A stretch of 64,000 bases of DNA, taken from Cytophagales bacterium (GTDB lineage Bacteria > Bacteroidota > Bacteroidia > Cytophagales > Cyclobacteriaceae). The notes below the pieces were generated by a model. That model had not been told where the DNA came from. It did not search any database and was given only the letters and a program-made list of their open reading frames with translations. Shown here piece after piece: positions 44,909-53,500 of the stretch; position 1 is the first letter of the stretch, and each line of letters begins with the position of its first letter. A program made the position numbers and the translations under genes. The DNA lies in contig JAFLBR010000001.1 of the NCBI GenBank assembly GCA_017303795.1, positions 582,879-646,878 of the forward strand, in the 5' to 3' direction.

Positions 44909-45655
44909 TTAAACACGCTTCCTCCCAAACCATAACCCCAAATACCCGATCAGCGAAAACACAAACCCCATAAAGCCAAATATAAAAATCAGAATGTATC
45001 GTTCAGAGATCATGTTGATCAACACATCTTTTGGGTTATCGGGATTTACAAATAACTCTACTTGTTCGCCAACTTCTACGGCCGGTGGGTTAGAATAGGT
45101 GGAACCTTCAAACGTCATTTCTTTGCCTTGCCATTGGTAAGCCACTACCGGGGCCGCACCATTACCACTTACCATGCCGTAGTGCATATCAACCACAGTG
45201 CCGGTAACAATAGTCGCTTTGCTGGTAAAGGTATAATCCGTCCATAGCCAGTAAATGCTTAGCATAGTAAAGAGCGTACCAATACCTGCCAGCAGCAGGA
45301 ATACAAGTCCGGGTCCGGCTTTTGGGAACGTAAAACCCTGACTGGGTGCCACAGCGTCAACCAGTTCTTTGGCTTGTTTGAGCGAGATCCGGTATTCGGC
45401 CATTACCATTTTTACGGCTTGAATTTTATTGTTGGATCGAAGCAGATCTTCCACACGTGCCCGCATTAAAGCCGGTGAAACCACAGAGGTTTGCGTACCG
45501 GGCAGTTGAGTTGTTTCGCCAGCCAGATACGAAACCCAATGTTTAGCATCCGGTAAGGAAAGTTTATGTTCGTTGCACAAAAACTGAATCGCAGCCATTT
45601 TTTGTCCGCTTTGCAGAAGTTCTTTTACTTTGGCTTGTGATTGGGGAGGGAGCAT
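44909..45655 (-). CDS. DUF3592-type membrane protein with two L7/L12-like helical motifs
   Basis: A 248-residue protein. The N-terminus holds two copies of a short helical motif resembling the C-terminal domain of ribosomal protein L7/L12: KMAAIQFLCNEHKLSLPDAK (residues 19-38) and KIQAVKMVMAEYRISLKQAK (near 76-95). Two membrane spans (LVFLLLAGIGTLFTMLSIYW; ILIFIFGFMGFVFSLIGYLG) flank a DUF3592-like beta domain (ATIVTGTVVDM, VAYQWQGKEMTFEG, PAVEVGEQVELFVNPDNPKD). The function of DUF3592 is unknown; the helical repeats may bind a partner in the cytoplasm. No operon partner is visible. Confidence 0.75.
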   Translation of the reverse strand: MLPPQSQAKVKELLQSGQKMAAIQFLCNEHKLSLPDAKHWVSYLAGETTQLPGTQTSVVSPALMRARVEDLLRSNNKIQAVKMVMAEYRISLKQAKELVDAVAPSQGFTFPKAGPGLVFLLLAGIGTLFTMLSIYWLWTDYTFTSKATIVTGTVVDMHYGMVSGNGAAPVVAYQWQGKEMTFEGSTYSNPPAVEVGEQVELFVNPDNPKDVLINMISERYILIFIFGFMGFVFSLIGYLGLWFGRKRV

Positions 45656-45692
45656 TGATTTTTGAACTTTTGTGAGTACCGCGGGTTTAAAG

Positions 45693-45712
45693 GTTACAAA
45701 GTTGTAACTTTG
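45693..45712 (+). promoter_or_regulatory. Autoregulatory operator and -7 box of the antitoxin gene
   Basis: GTTACAA-AG-TTGTAAC (45693-45708) is a perfect 7-bp dyad. It overlaps TAACTTTG (45705-45712), an exact TAnnTTTG -7 box, 8 bases before the antitoxin start. A dyad over the core promoter is the usual site of antitoxin autorepression. No good -33 box is seen. Confidence 0.6.
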
Positions 45713-45720
45713 AATGAGTT

Positions 45721-45933
45721 ATGGAAAAGATTACACTCACGATTAAGGATACGAAGAAGAAAAATTTCCTGTTGGACTTGTTAAAGCAACTTGACTCTGT
45801 GGAGATTCAAAAACCGCAAGAGCGAAAACCGGTTAAGCACGATTTCTTCGGTTCTGTGGGTCTGTGGAAAAACAGAGATGTCAATGCTGAAACTCTTAGG
45901 AAGAAGGCATGGAAGTCTGCTAAGTTGATTTAA
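45721..45933 (+). CDS. VapB-like antitoxin (orphan)
   Basis: A 70-residue protein. The N-terminus MEKITLTIKDTKKKNFLLDL is strand-helix, as in DNA-binding antitoxin domains. The C-terminal part, FFGSVGLWKNRDVNAETLRK, has the GLWK-RD pattern of short Bacteroidota antitoxins that precede PIN-domain toxins; it would wrap around the toxin. No complete toxin follows. Instead, the end of a PIN toxin gene begins in frame immediately after its stop codon. The autoregulatory palindrome before it is still perfect. Family assignment rests on motif resemblance and on the toxin remnant. Confidence 0.7.
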   Translation: MEKITLTIKDTKKKNFLLDLLKQLDSVEIQKPQERKPVKHDFFGSVGLWKNRDVNAETLRKKAWKSAKLI

Positions 45934-46032
45934 TTGAGCCTCATATCCATCACTAATAACATCCCACTTTACACAAACAACCTAAAAGATTTCAAATACA
46001 TTGAAGGTCTTGTGCTTTACAAAGAGAAATAG
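45934..46032 (+). pseudogene. C-terminal remnant of a VapC-type PIN toxin
   Basis: Directly after the antitoxin stop codon the same frame reads SITNNIPLYTNNLKDFKYIE then GLVLYKEK and stops. This is the typical end of a VapC/PIN RNase (the pattern PLxTxNxKDFxxIxGL). The first ~100 residues, with the catalytic acidic residues, are missing. A deletion that fused the antitoxin end to the last part of vapC explains it. It is not expected to be active. Confidence 0.75.
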
Positions 46033-46042
46033 AAAAATTTTC

Positions 46043-47068
46043 ATGAGATTTAGTTTAGCCATTTGTTTATTAATTTTTCTTACAGCCTGTACCAACTCCA
46101 AAGAAACCCGTCTGCAACAGTTTTTGTTGAAGGGTAACATTGCATTAGGCGAAGGCAACTTCGACAAAGCTGCTTACTACTATGGCGAAGCTATTAAAGT
46201 GGATGGCTGCTATGCCGATGCCTGGAATAATCTGGGTACTGTTCACTTCAAGCAGAAACAATACCTTCAGGCACAAGAGAGTTACCAAAAGGCTATGGAG
46301 TGCCGGCCGGGTTTTATCAATGCACTCATCAACCATGCCAATACCAGTTACGAATTAAAGGAATATTACAAAACACTCGATAATCTGGATAAAGTAATTG
46401 CGACCAAACCCGATACCGCGCTGGCTCATTTCACGCAAGGATTGGCTTACACCAAACTGCGTGAGTTTAAAAAGGCTTTGCTTTCTTTTGATCGCGCGCT
46501 AAAGCTTGATCCCAACAATGTGGATATTCTGGTTAATCATGCCACGGTTAAATATTACCAGAAGAATTTTGATTCGGCCAGAGTGGAGTTAAAACAGGCT
46601 GCTGCGCTAAAGCCAGATGAACCCAATATTTACAACACGCTTGCGCTGATTGAAATTGAGCAATCTAATTATACTGAAGCCATGCGATTGGTGGAAGAGG
46701 CGCTGCGGTTGAGTCCGCGCCATCCGTATTATCTGAACAATCGTGGGTTTATCTACCTAAGCCAAAACCAACTCGATAAAGCCGAAGCCGACATCAACGA
46801 AAGTATTTCACTCGATCCTTACAACGCCTGGGCGTATCGTAACAAAGGTATTCTCAGTCTGATCAGAAAAGACTACAAGTATGCTGAACGTTTGCTCAAG
46901 CAAGCTTTAGATACCGATCCGTTTGTGGATAAGATCTATTTCTACCTCGGCCTTGCTTACCTGAATAATGGAAACCTTGGTCTTGCCTGCGTTTCATTTA
47001 AAAAGTCAGAAGCACTGGGCGACCGTATGGTTACTGATGAGCAAATCAGGCAATGCAATAAGAAATAA
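46043..47068 (+). CDS. TPR-repeat lipoprotein
   Basis: A protein of 341 residues from the start at 46043 (MRFSLAICLLIFLTAC, lipobox LTAC, Cys16); an earlier ATG lies within the toxin remnant and gives no signal peptide. About eight tetratricopeptide repeats fill residues 25-340, with clear signatures such as ADAWNNLGTVHFKQKQYLQA, ALAHFTQGLAYTKLREFKKA, NAWAYRNKGILSLIRKDYKY and DKIYFYLGLAYLNNGNLGLA. It is a scaffold protein on the periplasmic face, possibly of an outer-membrane complex. The partner is unknown. Confidence 0.85.
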   Translation: MRFSLAICLLIFLTACTNSKETRLQQFLLKGNIALGEGNFDKAAYYYGEAIKVDGCYADAWNNLGTVHFKQKQYLQAQESYQKAMECRPGFINALINHANTSYELKEYYKTLDNLDKVIATKPDTALAHFTQGLAYTKLREFKKALLSFDRALKLDPNNVDILVNHATVKYYQKNFDSARVELKQAAALKPDEPNIYNTLALIEIEQSNYTEAMRLVEEALRLSPRHPYYLNNRGFIYLSQNQLDKAEADINESISLDPYNAWAYRNKGILSLIRKDYKYAERLLKQALDTDPFVDKIYFYLGLAYLNNGNLGLACVSFKKSEALGDRMVTDEQIRQCNKK

Positions 47069-47074
47069 CTTGAT

Positions 47075-47123
47075 AGGCGTCTGACGGCTAGTAGCGGAAG
47101 CAGACAAGCCGTCTGACGCCTTT
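47075..47123. terminator. Bidirectional terminator between convergent genes
   Basis: AGGCGTCTGACGGCT (from 47075) and AGCCGTCTGACGCCT (to 47121) form a 15-bp stem with one central mismatch, followed by TTT. It separates the TPR lipoprotein gene from the convergent glycosidase gene. Confidence 0.65.
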
Positions 47124-47129
47124 ACTTCA

Positions 47130-48566
47130 TTAAGGCTTAGAAAAATTCTGGCTGGCATCATCAATAATCAAAACCCAATCTTTGCCTTCCTTGGGTGGAA
47201 TAAAACTCATCACACCAGTAGCTGTTGTCGAGAAACCAGCTAATGTTTTGCCCGTGCGCGGATCGAACCAGCTAACCGATTTTGTGCTTCCGCTTAACTT
47301 ACTCAAATCAATAGAAACAGATTTATTCTCAGGTAGATAAACAAATGCATATAAACCTTTTTCGTGGCGGGTTGCTACAATCAGATCGGTATAATTTACA
47401 CCACGATCACTGGCTATAAGCGTTTGATCTTCCACCCGATCAAAGTAGGGACGAGAAAGCATAAGTCTTTTCAGATATTGCATCTGCGTAGCGGCTTCGG
47501 CTTTCATGGCCTTCTGCCAACCAATCAACGTATCGCCAATGTTGATAGCTGGATTCAAATCCGTATTCAAAAACTGCCAGATCTGATGATGGCCGTAAGT
47601 AACACCACTTCCGCCTGCAAATACTGATCGGTAAATTCGCGCCCGCACATCGTAGGCGTTAAAGTATCCGCGCTCAGCTCTTGTCCACTTGCAATCCCAC
47701 GGATTAACCGGATGATCTTCATAGCACGGTTCCATATCAAGCGTGGGCTTTTGAGGTTTCATAGAAAGATCGCGCGTTACCCAATCCCAAACTTCTGTTT
47801 CTCGGGCACCGTGTCCGGATTGAAATGCATTGAGATCCAACCAGCTATCAGCATGAAAATACGCACTGCTGGAAGTACCACCCATCGGGTGATACGTTAT
47901 AAAAGCATCTTTACCCAAAACCGATTCAATACCTTTTGCCATGGCGCGCCAGATGTCGCGATCATCAAACTCTTGTTCAATACCTTCAACTTTAAACGTA
48001 TAAGTGCCTGGCCTGTCGCCACCTAAAATCCAGATGATGTTCCAATTATTCTTGTAGCGTTTGGCTAATGCGGCTCCATATACTTCAGCGTTAGCCTCAT
48101 TAAAAACAATCGGTCCATCGCCCCACATGTGTGCTACTTTATCGCCCCATGTAGGAAGTAATCCTACGTACATGCCTTTGTAGGCAATCCGGTTAATAAT
48201 AAAATCTACATGATCCCAATAATCATATTCGGTTTCGTTAGCCGGATTTGTACCCGGAGTAACAGCCAATCGGGTAGGGTCTTCTTCAATTAATGGTAAG
48301 TCGCCATACCGGTTGGGTTGCCGCAAGCCATTCATTTCGGCAAGTGCCACCGCATGAATTACGTTATAGCCTTGTTGCTTGCGTAGTTCCAGATACTCTT
48401 CTGCTTCTTCGCGCGTAAGCCGGTGAAATAACTCCCACGCAGTATCGCCCAACCAAAAGAAGGGTTTGCCATCGGTGGTCATCAGGTATCGTTGGTTTGT
48501 ACTTACCCTGATTTGTGCATTCGAAAAATTAAAAGCCAGCAGAAAGATTAAAAGCAAGTATCGCAT
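47130..48566 (-). CDS. GH140-like (DUF4038) glycoside hydrolase
   Basis: A 478-residue exported enzyme ([18 protein letters not shown] signal). The catalytic TIM-barrel domain, DUF4038, shows [20 protein letters not shown] (residues 37-56), [13 protein letters not shown] (Asp184) and [13 protein letters not shown] (Glu279), the latter two being the likely catalytic acids. A C-terminal collagen-binding-like beta domain follows (about 395-478, [20 protein letters not shown]). GH140 members are apiosidases acting on rhamnogalacturonan II, but many DUF4038 proteins have other specificities. It stands alone, not in a polysaccharide utilisation locus. Confidence 0.85.
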   Translation of the reverse strand: MRYLLLIFLLAFNFSNAQIRVSTNQRYLMTTDGKPFFWLGDTAWELFHRLTREEAEEYLELRKQQGYNVIHAVALAEMNGLRQPNRYGDLPLIEEDPTRLAVTPGTNPANETEYDYWDHVDFIINRIAYKGMYVGLLPTWGDKVAHMWGDGPIVFNEANAEVYGAALAKRYKNNWNIIWILGGDRPGTYTFKVEGIEQEFDDRDIWRAMAKGIESVLGKDAFITYHPMGGTSSSAYFHADSWLDLNAFQSGHGARETEVWDWVTRDLSMKPQKPTLDMEPCYEDHPVNPWDCKWTRAERGYFNAYDVRARIYRSVFAGGSGVTYGHHQIWQFLNTDLNPAINIGDTLIGWQKAMKAEAATQMQYLKRLMLSRPYFDRVEDQTLIASDRGVNYTDLIVATRHEKGLYAFVYLPENKSVSIDLSKLSGSTKSVSWFDPRTGKTLAGFSTTATGVMSFIPPKEGKDWVLIIDDASQNFSKP

Positions 48567-48633
48567 GATTCGGTATTTTTGCTTTGCGTGGGAATATAAA
48601 GTTACTAATACTTGTTGAGACTGCGACTGAAAA

Positions 48634-49260
48634 ATGACGATTGATTACCAAGCCTTACGAAACCGATTAACCTTACCCTTGCCGGGAGAATTGGCGCACA
48701 ACCTGATGCGGGCCGAACCCGTGGGCACAATCAAACCAAAGTTTGAACATAAGCTTCCGCCCCGGCCGGGCAGTGTCATGATTTTGTTATACGCAGATGG
48801 TAACGATGTATTGTTTCCCTTAACCAAGCGACCGGATTACCTGGGTACCCATGGCGGGCAAATCAGTTTACCCGGAGGCAAAGCCGAAGCTGGTGAAACA
48901 TTAATTGAAACCGCTTTACGCGAAACAGAAGAGGAGATAGGCATTAAACCTGAGTCCATTGAAGTACTTGGTACGCTTTCCGATTTCTTTGTGATACCCA
49001 GCAACTTCATGGTAACACCCGTTGTCGGGATGTTACAAGGCGAACCACTATTCAAACCCGACCCTAAAGAAGTAGTTAGAGTGTTGAAAGGATCGGTGAA
49101 TAAGTTATTAGAAAGCGAAGCCATACGCACCAAAGAAATTCTGGCCGCCAAATTATTTCCCATGCGCGCACCACACTTCGAAATAGAGCAAGAAGTAGTG
49201 TGGGGCGCTACCGCCATGATTCTGAACGAATTCAGAACAATCCTAAAAGAGCTGAACTAA
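48634..49260 (+). CDS. Nudix hydrolase, CoA pyrophosphatase-type
   Basis: A 208-residue cytoplasmic Nudix hydrolase. The UPF0035/CoA motif precedes the Nudix box: [20 protein letters not shown], then [20 protein letters not shown] and EIGI, with all GX5EX7REUXEEXGU residues in place. This family splits CoA and its derivatives into phosphopantetheine and 3',5'-ADP. The gene is divergent from the glycosidase gene and converges with the SET-domain gene, leaving 4 bases between the stops. Confidence 0.9.
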   Translation: MTIDYQALRNRLTLPLPGELAHNLMRAEPVGTIKPKFEHKLPPRPGSVMILLYADGNDVLFPLTKRPDYLGTHGGQISLPGGKAEAGETLIETALRETEEEIGIKPESIEVLGTLSDFFVIPSNFMVTPVVGMLQGEPLFKPDPKEVVRVLKGSVNKLLESEAIRTKEILAAKLFPMRAPHFEIEQEVVWGATAMILNEFRTILKELN

Positions 49261-49264
49261 ACGC

Positions 49265-49744
49265 TTAACGCGAAGCTAGTTTCTGTTGAATGAAGCCGGT
49301 AAACCGATACTTCTTCAACGCTTCCGCGGAAAGATGTTTCGCACCCTGAATTTTACCAATGCAGTCTTTACTTCCGCAGTGGCAAGCAAATGGTCTGTCC
49401 ATATCCCATTCAGCCGAAGGGTAGAAGAAACTGAACTCTTCACCGGCAGCAATTGGTCTTACGGTAACCAGTTCCATTAGAGTGGTGTCGAAAAAGCAGT
49501 TGGGATTGCAACTGTGGTTGATGCATTCCAGACATTCTGGAAACAGTTCGATGTGAACATCATCGTTAATCTGCACGGTTAAGTAGTTTGGTTTTTCGTA
49601 GGTGGCGCGGGCCATAAAACCAATTACTCCTTCGTTTGCTTCAAACGATTTTTTGGAAAACAACGATCGAAATCCGGTTACAGAATCCGTACGGATTTCA
49701 GCGACCTCGGTTAAATCGAGGTCAATGGTTTCAGTGAAACTCAT
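49265..49744 (-). CDS. SET domain protein
   Basis: A 159-residue protein with a compact SET methyltransferase domain. The S-adenosylmethionine/substrate core NHSCNPNCFFDTTLMEL is near residues 77-93, and EEFSFFYPSAEWDM near 107-120 holds the catalytic Tyr region. A post-SET zinc-binding segment is present: FACHCGSKDCIGKIQG (three Cys plus the Cys of NHSC). This is a complete SET plus post-SET unit. Bacterial SET proteins are scattered and often attributed to transfer from eukaryotes. The target is unknown; there is no histone-like gene nearby. It converges with the Nudix gene. Confidence 0.85.
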   Translation of the reverse strand: MSFTETIDLDLTEVAEIRTDSVTGFRSLFSKKSFEANEGVIGFMARATYEKPNYLTVQINDDVHIELFPECLECINHSCNPNCFFDTTLMELVTVRPIAAGEEFSFFYPSAEWDMDRPFACHCGSKDCIGKIQGAKHLSAEALKKYRFTGFIQQKLASR

Positions 49745-49993
49745 GACTTGTAGTGGTTAGTGGTTGTAAACGAGTTCAAAAAAATAAAAAATCAATATAA
49801 AGATATAGACAATACTATTAATGTCAAGTTTATATAAAGTTATTGTGATGACTCAAAAAGAAAAGAGCGCCAGACACTAGGCGTGCTTTCAATAAGTTAA
49901 GCCTTTATCGCCTCCCGTGCGGCCAGCTTTTGCGCTGCTATTTCCATCGAGTGAATGCCCAGGATTGGTGTTATGTTGCAACCGGTATGGGCT

Positions 49994-50169
49994 TGTAGCA
50001 ATTGTGGTGGTGTCTTGTATCAAATGTATTGGTGATTGGTGGCAATCATAGTGGTGCCCTGTAGCAATTATGGTGGTGTTTAGTAGCACCAGTAGTGGTG
50101 CCATGTAGCGATAATGGTGATGTCTTGTATCAACCAGGTGCATGGTTAGTTGCAATGGTGGTGATGCTT
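49994..50169 (+). repeat. Eight degenerate 22-bp direct repeats in exact register
   Basis: Units begin at 49994, 50016, 50038, 50060, 50082, 50104, 50126 and 50148, always 22 bases apart with no insertion or deletion. The unit is TGTAGCAATNATGGTGGTGT plus CT. The best-kept parts are the start (TGTAGCA, TGTATCA, AGTAGCA, TGTAGCG) and the TGGTGGTG/TAGTGGTG block. A possible ninth copy with two bases missing lies just upstream (49974). A period of 22 is not a multiple of 3, so it is not a coding repeat. It lies 368 bases before the first gene of the RHS locus. Confidence 0.8.
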
Positions 50170-50443
50170 AGAGTCAGTTGTATAAACTGTGCTTATGCCA
50201 ATCTGACTGATTGTTTTTGGAGCCTGACAGTAGTCCCAGTCTTGATCCAGTCTTCTTCTGTTGGCAGTTCGATTGGGTTACAGGTAAAAGTAATTTGATG
50301 TAAATTTTTAGGGATTCATGCCAGGAGTCAGGTTTTTTCCCGGTAGGTGAATTATGGCTTAAATAGTTGATGCAGACATATTCAGATGTTGTTTATTCAA
50401 TGGGTGAAGAAAGTGCATACTGGGGAAAACCACATTTTTTATA

Positions 50444-50480
50444 CGTGGAAAACCCCGTATTAAATACGGGGTTTTCCACG
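50444..50480 (+). other. Perfect 17-bp hairpin upstream of the RHS-locus gene
   Basis: CGTGGAAAACCCCGTAT (50444-50460), loop TAA, and its exact complement ATACGGGGTTTTCCACG (50464-50480). No T-run follows on the plus strand. It lies 57 bases before the start codon at 50538, so it could be a leader RNA element, an insulating terminator against upstream transcription, or a protein-binding dyad. Confidence 0.7.
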
Positions 50481-50537
50481 TTGATTTCACCTTTTAAGTC
50501 CCCGACATTTGTTTTATTCCAAAACCCACTCGTAAAA

Positions 50538-53500
50538 ATGAGATTATCTCTAATGCTTATTTGCTTGTTGGTGTGCTCTATGCACTCTTTCGCGCAATCA
50601 GTCGATCCCTTGACTGGACGCCTGCAGTTTTCACTGCCGATTGCCTCCGTTTCTGCGAACGACATTTCTGTTCCCATAACGCTGTACCATACTGGTTCAT
50701 CTATTCCGGTACCAACAGGGGATGGCTTTGTTGGAATTGGATGGAACTTAGGTGCAGGTGGAGCTGTAACCAGAGTTGTGCGTGGATTACCCGATGAAGT
50801 TAATATTTCCAACCGGAAGGGTTGGCTCCATAATAGCAATGCAACAACTATTCAAAACCTGACGCTTACTGCAAACGATGATCTTACCGACTGCTCCGAT
50901 GAAGGCCCTGATTTCAATACGCTGGAGTTGCTGGTTGGTTCTATGCTTAATGATACTGAGCCAGATATGCATTATATAAATGCTCCGGGCCTATCAGCTC
51001 AATTTATACTTGGTACGTCAGGGTTACCGGTATTAATCGAACCGCAGCCCATTACGATTCAATACTCAAGTGGGAGCATAATCGTAAATGGAGGGAATGG
51101 TTTAACCTATACCTTTTCTAATGCTGAACAAGTAATTAGAAAAGCCAATGGCAATAGTGCAAGCGGTTATCTTAATACAGATGCCAGGTATTACAGTGAA
51201 GGTATCAGTTATAATGTTCGGTGGTTACTTACTTCCATCACCTCGCAAATGACTGGGACAGTGGCAAATTTTAATTATACCACTGGAGAAACCGCTAACA
51301 GCCGTTATTACCTGGTGCCGGACTCTACCAGTTTTATCGATGATACCTTCTCACCAAAAAGACTTGTTTCAATATCACTCAAGTCTTATCTGGCAAGTTT
51401 TACATGGGAGAATGATTTACTTACCAAAATTACAATTTCTGAAAGTACGAGTGGCACTCAAACCACTAGTCAATTACTCTATACATCAATTTCTAATTCA
51501 CCGGTTTATCCTAAACCAAAAATCACTCGCTCCATTCTACATAAAGTTTTGCTGTCTGCTGGCTCTGCACCGTATGCGTTTGAATATGAAAGCCTGCCCG
51601 TGCAAGTTTGGGATAAAAACTGGGGAATGGATTTTTTTGGTTTTTACAATGGAATAGCAAACAATAACAACGATGTTAAGCTTTATTTTTATGCCAACGA
51701 GCCAGACGGTAGACGATTACGTGTAGCACCAATAGCGGGCCTCACAGCAACTACCATTACAGCAGGTGCAGACAGAAGTGTAGGGGCTAATCCGATTGAA
51801 GGGGCCTTATCGAAAATACTTTTACCTACTGGTGGGTTTGTAAAGATTGATTATGAAAACAATCGCTATTGGGACAGCTCTATTAACCAGGAGCAATTGG
51901 GTGGAGGCGTTCGGGTTAAAAAGATTACTTCGCAAGGAAGTGAAATTGCATTTGGTAAACCGTTGAGTACAGCAAGTGGTTATCGGGCTATAACAAAGGA
52001 GTATGAATATAAACTGGATAATAATAACTCGAGTGGAGTAATTGTGGCACCAGTTAACCTGGGGTATATTACTCGTTTAGGAATACAAAAATCTATCTCT
52101 ACTCTTGGGGAGGAACCCGATATTTACTATACCCGGGTAACAGAAAAAGTTAGCGGGCAAGGAAAAACTGTTTATGAGTTTAGTGTACCCGGTGTATTTC
52201 CTGAAACCACTAATGGACTTTGGAAGGCTACCAAGAGCCGCATTGCGCGGAAGGCGCCTGGTAGTGGAAACCCATGCCTTTCTGTAGGTAATGTGAAAAA
52301 CGGGTACTATGCCTTTCCGTTCCCACCCTCTTCCAACTATAGGTATAAACGTGGGTTTTTAACTCGCGTGGCGGAATTTGCTGAAGGCAGTTCAACCCCG
52401 GTGAGCGAAAGAATCTACACGCCACAAGAGTTAACCAAAAATCCTTTAATTATCAAAGGACTAAGATTCGAGCGGTTAGAAGGGAATATCTATTACTATG
52501 GAATTTATGAAATTATTACCGGTCGCTCGCAAACCGTGCTTACGGAAGTATCCAAAGAGTCGAGCATAGAAGCACCAACCTTATGGATGCAAACTACCAA
52601 ACAGTACAGTTATAATGCAAACAACTTTTTACAGACCATCTCAACTACAATGCCCGATGGATCTGTAACTGAAAAGAAAATAAAGTATGCCGGTGATTTT
52701 GCCATAACAGCTCCACCAGCGATCGATACAATGGCCATCGCTTTAAAGAAACTAAATGATTTGAATTTAAAAGGGCAGGTTGTTGAGGAGATTACCAAAG
52801 TTATACGGCCAGGTTTTGCTACTGCCTACAGTGCCACACTTATACGCTATCGCGATTGGGGTAACAATAGGGTGCTGCCCTATTATGCGTTTTCGTTAAA
52901 GCCACGCACCACTTTTACAGAAGCCTACCTGAATGGGCAGGCATTTACCCCCGATGGTAATTACCGGCAGGTTAAAATTTTCAAAGAGTATGATACCGAA
53001 GGCAGGTTGCTGACCGAGATTGACAATGCCCGTAACGCAGTTGGCCATCATTATGCACTTAACCGTTCAGTTCCGGTGGCTACCTTTGCGCTTAGCCAGG
53101 CACGGCAAGCTATTTACGAGGGCTTTGAAGAAGTTACTTCTTTTGGATTGAGTGTTTCAGGAAGTGGTGTTAATTACCCAAGCGGTTGGACCGGCACCAA
53201 ATCAATTGAGTTTACAAACAACTCCGTAAAAATTGTTTCTTCGCCTGTAACAGAAAACCTGATTCCGAAGGTTGTTAATGTTAATGTTTATCGTTTTACC
53301 TGCTGGGTTTATTCGCCTGTTGGTAAAAAAGTTTTTGTACGGGCAAAGCAAGGTACAACAACGGTTTTGGAAGAAATTACCAACACAGTAAATAATGCCT
53401 GGACATACTATGAAAAGAAAATCAACCTGTCCGCCATTACAGCACCTTTTAGCTTAGAGGTACAAACGGATGCTGTGCCCGGCAGCACGGTGCGATTGGA

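Larger units (their letters stand above)
49745..50537. other. Large non-coding region upstream of the RHS locus
   Basis: No gene is supported here. An AT-rich start (49745-49860) is followed by a weak imperfect stem, GCGCC...GGCGTGC, around 49868-49891, then by the 22-bp repeat array (49994-50169), a featureless 270 bases, and a perfect hairpin at 50444-50480. Open frames across it on either strand are T/G- or H/T-biased by-products of the repeats. Confidence 0.6.

Noticed and set aside
49889-50155. 88-residue minus-strand open frame
   Set aside because: It runs through the 22-bp repeat array and is an H/T-rich by-product with no family features or signal.
49994-50169. CRISPR array
   Set aside because: The 22-base units are contiguous and degenerate, with no unique spacers and no cas genes in the window.
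50444-50480. Rho-independent terminator
   Set aside because: The stem is strong but neither side is followed by a T-run on the transcribed strand.
50367-50537. Upstream extension of the SpvB-like protein
   Set aside because: It would translate the perfect hairpin; the signal peptide begins at 50538.
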